A stretch of DNA of 64,000 nt from Bacillus suaedaesalsae (GTDB lineage: Bacteria; Bacillota; Bacilli; Bacillales; SA4). A program made the position numbers and the translations under genes. The notes below the pieces were generated by a model, which did not search any database, was not told the origin of the DNA, and saw nothing but the letters and a program-made list of their open reading frames with translations. Below, in pieces: positions 60,277 to 64,000 of this stretch. How positions within the stretch are numbered: position 1 is the first letter of the stretch; the number at the start of each line of letters is the position of its first letter. The stretch lies in contig NZ_JAFELM010000030.1 of NCBI RefSeq assembly GCF_016890225.1, positions 1 through 64,000 of the forward strand, read 5' to 3'.

Positions 60277-62409
60277 TTAAACAATCTCTGCCTGTAAGTT
60301 TAGTTTTGTAAGCGCCATTTTTATTTGGAAATAATCGATTTCATCTGGTAAAAGGTCTTTAATTGGTCTGAGTTTGTCAGAACCCGTTTCCATTGCCTTT
60401 TCAATTATGAGCGCCTCTTCTTCAGGTGTAAAGACATCGTCCCAAGTTGTGAATAATCCTTCTTCCGCTGCTTGGACGATATGGTTTTGAATGGTGATTA
60501 AGGATAACTCTCTAGCTTTTGCGATTTCATTAAGGCTCTTTCTTTCGGTATACATTTCATATGTTTCTAAATAACTTGGTTTGGTTTCCTTTTTCGTTTT
60601 TATAATAGGCTCACTCTTTTTACTTACACCGAATTCCTCTACATATTCATGAATAATTGTTAATATTTTTTCACCGTATCGCTCTCGTTTTTGTTCCCCA
60701 ATTCCTTTAACATGAAGGAGTTCTTCCATCGTTAACGGCTGCATTTCACATAGTTCTCGTAAAGTTCGATCGGAGAAGACAACAAACGGTGGAATTTTTT
60801 CATCAGTCGATATTTCCTTACGGGCAGCTCGTAGTCGGTTAAATAGTTCGTCATCCACAACTACTTTATCACGCTTAATCATGGCCGCTCTTTTGTAAAC
60901 AAGCTTTTCTCCTAGTAATACCGGTCTGGATTCATTGGTTAACGAAAGAGTTGGGTATTGACCTTCTGATAATACTAAGTACCCTTCTGCTATTAAGTAC
61001 TGAATCGTTGTTGATAGTTCTTTTTCTGTATATTTGCTAAGAAGTCCGTAGGTTGATAAATCATGGAAACCGAGCTCCATGATTCGTTTATTTTTTGATC
61101 CTTTCAGCACTTGTGCCACTAGGGTAACTCCAAAACGTTCCTTCATTCTCTTAATACAAGAGAAAATAATCTGAGCTTCTTTCGTTATATCTATTTTTTC
61201 ACGGTTATCTTTACAGTTTGAGCAGTTTTCACATCGCATTTGAGCATGTTCATCACCAAAGTAATGTAGTAAATGATGTTGCAAGCATTGCTCGGTATGA
61301 CAGAAGTCAATCATTGCTTGAAGCTTCCGATAGTCTTGCTGCTTTCTTTCTGAATTCATTTGATTTTGCTCTATTAAAAATTTCTGTAACTGAACATCTT
61401 GCGGGGAAAAGAGCAATGTACATTCACTTGGTTCTCCGTCTCGACCAGCACGCCCTGCCTCCTGATAATACGCTTCAATATTTTTAGGTAACTGATAGTG
61501 AATGACAAATCTTACATTCGACTTATTAATTCCCATACCAAACGCGTTTGTTGCAACCATCACTTGAACTTGATCAAATAAATAAGCTTCCTGCGCTTCT
61601 TTACGTTCGTTATCATTTAAACCTGCATGGTATTTGGCAACAGAAAAACCTAGTTTTTTTATATATTCATATAGTTTCTCTACGTCTTTTCTAGTTGATG
61701 CGTATATAATGCCTGAGGTTTCTTTATATTTCTGTAGTAAATCTTTTATAACAGATAGTTTATCTACACCTTTTTCAACAGAAAGCATAAGATTCTCTCG
61801 CTTGAATCCTGTAGCGAACACATCATCCTCATTGATATAAAGAAGTGAACTAATGTCATGTATTACATCTTTCGTCGCAGTAGCAGTTAGAGCAATAATA
61901 ACAGGTCTCATCGGAAGATCTTGAATTACGTGAGAAAGTGTACGATAGCTTGGACGAAAATCATGACCCCACTGGGATATACAGTGCGCTTCATCGATAG
62001 CAATGATAGAAATATGGAGATTTTCAATTAGAGAACAAAATTGAGGAGATTCAAACCGTTCAGGGGCAATATAAATTAATTTGTATTCACCATTTCTAGC
62101 AGATTCGATTCTAGCATATACCTCTTGCTGAGATAAAGAACTATTAATGAAAGTAGCCGATATCCCGATTGAAAGAAGACTATCTACCTGGTCCTTCATA
62201 AGCGAGATCAAAGGTGAAATAACAATCGTAATGCCGTCCATCATAAGGGCAGGCACTTGATAACAAATAGACTTCCCACCTCCAGTCGGCATTAGAACAA
62301 GTGAATTTCTACCTTCTAACACATTCTGAATTGCTGACGCCTGTCCATTTCGAAACGAATCATATCCATAATACTTCTTCAACAAACCTTCAGCCTCTTG
62401 CATCATCAC
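60277..62409 (-). CDS. recQ: ATP-dependent DNA helicase RecQ
   Basis: 3'-5' helicase of 710 residues. Motif I is PTGGGKS, motif II DEAHCISQWGHDFRP, then TATATKDV (III) and YYQEAGRAGRDGEPS (VI). The RQC zinc site is formed by CHTEQCLQHHLLHYFGDE and CENCSNC. An HRDC domain (about 525-600, with FSDRTLRELCEMQPLT) and a C-terminal helix-turn-helix region (SLNEIAKARELSLITIQNHIVQ) follow. GTG at 62409 or ATG one codon later, behind AGGAGGG. Confidence 0.94.
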   Translation of the reverse strand: MMMQEAEGLLKKYYGYDSFRNGQASAIQNVLEGRNSLVLMPTGGGKSICYQVPALMMDGITIVISPLISLMKDQVDSLLSIGISATFINSSLSQQEVYARIESARNGEYKLIYIAPERFESPQFCSLIENLHISIIAIDEAHCISQWGHDFRPSYRTLSHVIQDLPMRPVIIALTATATKDVIHDISSLLYINEDDVFATGFKRENLMLSVEKGVDKLSVIKDLLQKYKETSGIIYASTRKDVEKLYEYIKKLGFSVAKYHAGLNDNERKEAQEAYLFDQVQVMVATNAFGMGINKSNVRFVIHYQLPKNIEAYYQEAGRAGRDGEPSECTLLFSPQDVQLQKFLIEQNQMNSERKQQDYRKLQAMIDFCHTEQCLQHHLLHYFGDEHAQMRCENCSNCKDNREKIDITKEAQIIFSCIKRMKERFGVTLVAQVLKGSKNKRIMELGFHDLSTYGLLSKYTEKELSTTIQYLIAEGYLVLSEGQYPTLSLTNESRPVLLGEKLVYKRAAMIKRDKVVVDDELFNRLRAARKEISTDEKIPPFVVFSDRTLRELCEMQPLTMEELLHVKGIGEQKRERYGEKILTIIHEYVEEFGVSKKSEPIIKTKKETKPSYLETYEMYTERKSLNEIAKARELSLITIQNHIVQAAEEGLFTTWDDVFTPEEEALIIEKAMETGSDKLRPIKDLLPDEIDYFQIKMALTKLNLQAEIV

Positions 62410-62513
62410 AGAATCACTTCCCTCCTATAATACTAGTAATATAACTACTCTATTATAACAAAAAACTAGACAGAATTTGAGTGGAAAATCCCTTTGCTGG
62501 ATTGATGCGGTAT

Positions 62514-62570
62514 ACTTTAACGCATTAAAGCAATGGGGGACTGGCCCCCGTTACGTTAAAGTGGTAAAGT
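62514..62570. repeat. GC-rich palindrome (family P), copy 5
   Basis: actttaacgcattaaagc and ttacgttaaagtggtaaagt are imperfect arms around a tgggggactggcccccg centre. It ends six bases before the metG stop codon. The outer arms have diverged from perfect pairing, unlike the 36073 and 57507 copies. Confidence 0.85.
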
Positions 62571-62575
62571 CTATT

Positions 62576-64000
62576 TTATAATGCAAGCTTCTTTCGTTCT
62601 GAATCGATAATAGATGGGTCTATTCTTTCAAACAGTACTTCCACGTCTCCAATAGTCGTGGAAGTTGTTTCTATATAGTTCCAACTTGTGTTCTCTTTCA
62701 GTTGAAGGAACCCTTTTATTGTTTCTGCAGTAAATGGTAAAAAAGGAGATAGTAAATTTGATAAGTTGGCGATGATTTGTAGACAGGAATAAAGAGTTTG
62801 CTCACACTGATTTCTATCCGTATTTATCGTAATCCATGGTTGTCGTTGATCAAAGTATCTGTTGGATTCACGTATGAATTCAAACACCTCTTGAAGCGCG
62901 TTTTTGCAATCTCCGCGTTCAATTTTTTCACCAACTGTGTCATACAACTTTTCAATTCTACTTCTCTGAATATCATCAATATGACCAACTGGTATAGATC
63001 CGTCGAATACATTATTGATAAACTTTAGCGTTCGATTGACGAAGTTTCCAAATGCACCTAGTAGTTCACTATTGTTAGAATAAACAAATTCTCGCCATGA
63101 GAAATCAGCATCTTTTTTTTCGGGTGCATTGATTGTTAAAAAATAACGAATTGAATCCGGATGGAAATTCTCTAACAGCTCTGGAATCCATACTGCAAAA
63201 TTTTTACTTGTTGAGATTTTCTTCCTCTCAATTGTCAAATATTCATTTGAAATAATATGAGTTGGTAATCTATGTTCTCCTATTCCTTGAAGTATTGCCG
63301 GCCAAATAATTGTATGGAAAGGAATGTTGTCCTTACCGTGAACATAGTAAGCCTTACCTTCCACATTCCAAAATGAATCTAGTTTCTCATCAAATTTTTC
63401 ACTCCACTGTTTGGAAGCAGATAAGTAACCTGCAACTGCTTCAATCCATACATAAATCTTTTTATCTTCGTATCCTCCTACTGGAACTTGAACGCCAATT
63501 GGTAAATCCCTCGTTACTGCTCGATCATGTAAACCTTCTCTAATGTATCTATTAGATAAATGAATGGCATTTTCTCTCCATGCATTACTTGTTTCAGCAA
63601 TATCTACTAAATGTTGAAGTTGGTGTTGGAACGATGATAAACGAAAATATAAGTGCTGTGTCTCCCGTACTGACGGACTAGAACCACAAAGCTTACACGA
63701 TCGATTTATCAAATCTAACGGATCAAGTATCGTTGAACAATGATCACACTGATCTCCCCTTGCATCTTTGTGACAGACAGGACAAACTCCTTCAACATAC
63801 CGATCAGGCAAAAACTGTTCACAACAATCACAATATGACTGTTCCACATTTCTTGAATAAATATAACCTTTCTTAAAAAGCTCCAAAAACACAGTCTGAA
63901 CAACATGATGGTGCTCAATTTGGTCCGTTCTTGAGTAGTAATCAAAAGAGAAACCTAGTTTACGAAAACAAACCTCGAACTCTTCATGATATCGATTGGT
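62576..64000 (-). CDS. metG: Methionyl-tRNA synthetase (MetG), 5' end outside the window
   Basis: Charges tRNA-Met with methionine. The frame stays open to base 64000 ([20 protein letters not shown] leads in), so the catalytic HIGH region lies outside. Seen here: the zinc-knuckle insert with four Cys pairs (CDCC, CPVC, CDHC, CKLC), the KMSKS loop as KKISTSKN, and the anticodon-binding helical domain. The protein ends shortly after VEVLFERID and has no C-terminal EMAP-like tRNA-binding domain, unlike the usual MetS of Bacillus. It may be a second, MetG1-type enzyme. Confidence 0.92.
   Translation of the reverse strand, partial: TNRYHEEFEVCFRKLGFSFDYYSRTDQIEHHHVVQTVFLELFKKGYIYSRNVEQSYCDCCEQFLPDRYVEGVCPVCHKDARGDQCDHCSTILDPLDLINRSCKLCGSSPSVRETQHLYFRLSSFQHQLQHLVDIAETSNAWRENAIHLSNRYIREGLHDRAVTRDLPIGVQVPVGGYEDKKIYVWIEAVAGYLSASKQWSEKFDEKLDSFWNVEGKAYYVHGKDNIPFHTIIWPAILQGIGEHRLPTHIISNEYLTIERKKISTSKNFAVWIPELLENFHPDSIRYFLTINAPEKKDADFSWREFVYSNNSELLGAFGNFVNRTLKFINNVFDGSIPVGHIDDIQRSRIEKLYDTVGEKIERGDCKNALQEVFEFIRESNRYFDQRQPWITINTDRNQCEQTLYSCLQIIANLSNLLSPFLPFTAETIKGFLQLKENTSWNYIETTSTTIGDVEVLFERIDPSIIDSERKKLAL

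Noticed and set aside
1-64000. Prophage, intact transposase, rRNA or tRNA genes
   Set aside because: No phage structural genes, integrase, transposase, rRNA segments or convincing tRNA cloverleafs were seen on reading the window.

Overview
This is a low-GC Gram-positive chromosome segment, almost certainly from a spore-forming, motile Bacillaceae species (Bacillus sensu lato). The signs are an alpha/beta-type small acid-soluble spore protein, the SigI/RsgI pair, KinD- and KinE-like sporulation kinases, a Spo0E-family phosphatase, spore-type Ku/LigD end joining, strong AGGAGG ribosome sites with frequent TTG/GTG starts, and two SAM-I riboswitches over methionine-salvage operons. The backbone recalls the Bacillus subtilis ykr-ykv neighbourhood (motA-motB-mhqR-kinD-ykvA-mtn genes-kinE-ktrD-sspD-rsgI-sigI-ku-ligD). 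That comparison is from memory and was not computed.

Layout. 0.2-4.3 kb: an M3 peptidase, motAB and an MhqR-type MarR repressor whose promoter carries a perfect operator palindrome. 4.4-8 kb: a phosphonate-type ABC importer (phnD-phnC-phnE-phnE). 8-18 kb: a KinD-like kinase, an Fsr-type MFS pump, a broken histidine kinase gene, a GGDEF-EAL protein, PhzF-like and ZIP proteins, a Spo0E-like phosphatase, YkvA and a divergent polysaccharide deacetylase. 18-26.4 kb: the complete methionine salvage set (mtnW-X-B-D, mtnE, mtnU, mtnK-A). 26.6-38 kb: a CheX-like phosphatase, DedA, a five-PAS kinase, a B12-type radical SAM protein, several very small genes, an MFS pump, KtrD and SspD. 38-43.7 kb: RsgI-SigI, then Ku, a HAD phosphatase and LigD.

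44.7-55.4 kb is an accessory catabolic operon on the minus strand: LacI regulator, RraA-type aldolase, Ldh2-type dehydrogenase, iron alcohol dehydrogenase, aldehyde dehydrogenase, DctPQM TRAP importer, glycerate kinase and 2-hydroxyacid dehydrogenase. It reads as a self-contained route for an organic (hydroxy)acid ending in glycerate and 2-phosphoglycerate. I cannot match it to a described pathway, and it is the best candidate here for an uncharacterised system. 56-64 kb: a ScoC-like regulator, a GNAT protein, a divergent SgrR/EamA pair, RecQ and the 3' part of a methionyl-tRNA synthetase gene that runs off the window.

The intergenic space is unusually rich in small non-coding repeats: two MITE-like families with terminal inverted repeats sharing a GC-rich core, a shorter family with related termini, and five copies of a GC-rich palindrome, two of which supply the stop codon of the adjacent gene. 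No rRNA, tRNA, intact transposase, prophage or CRISPR array was seen.
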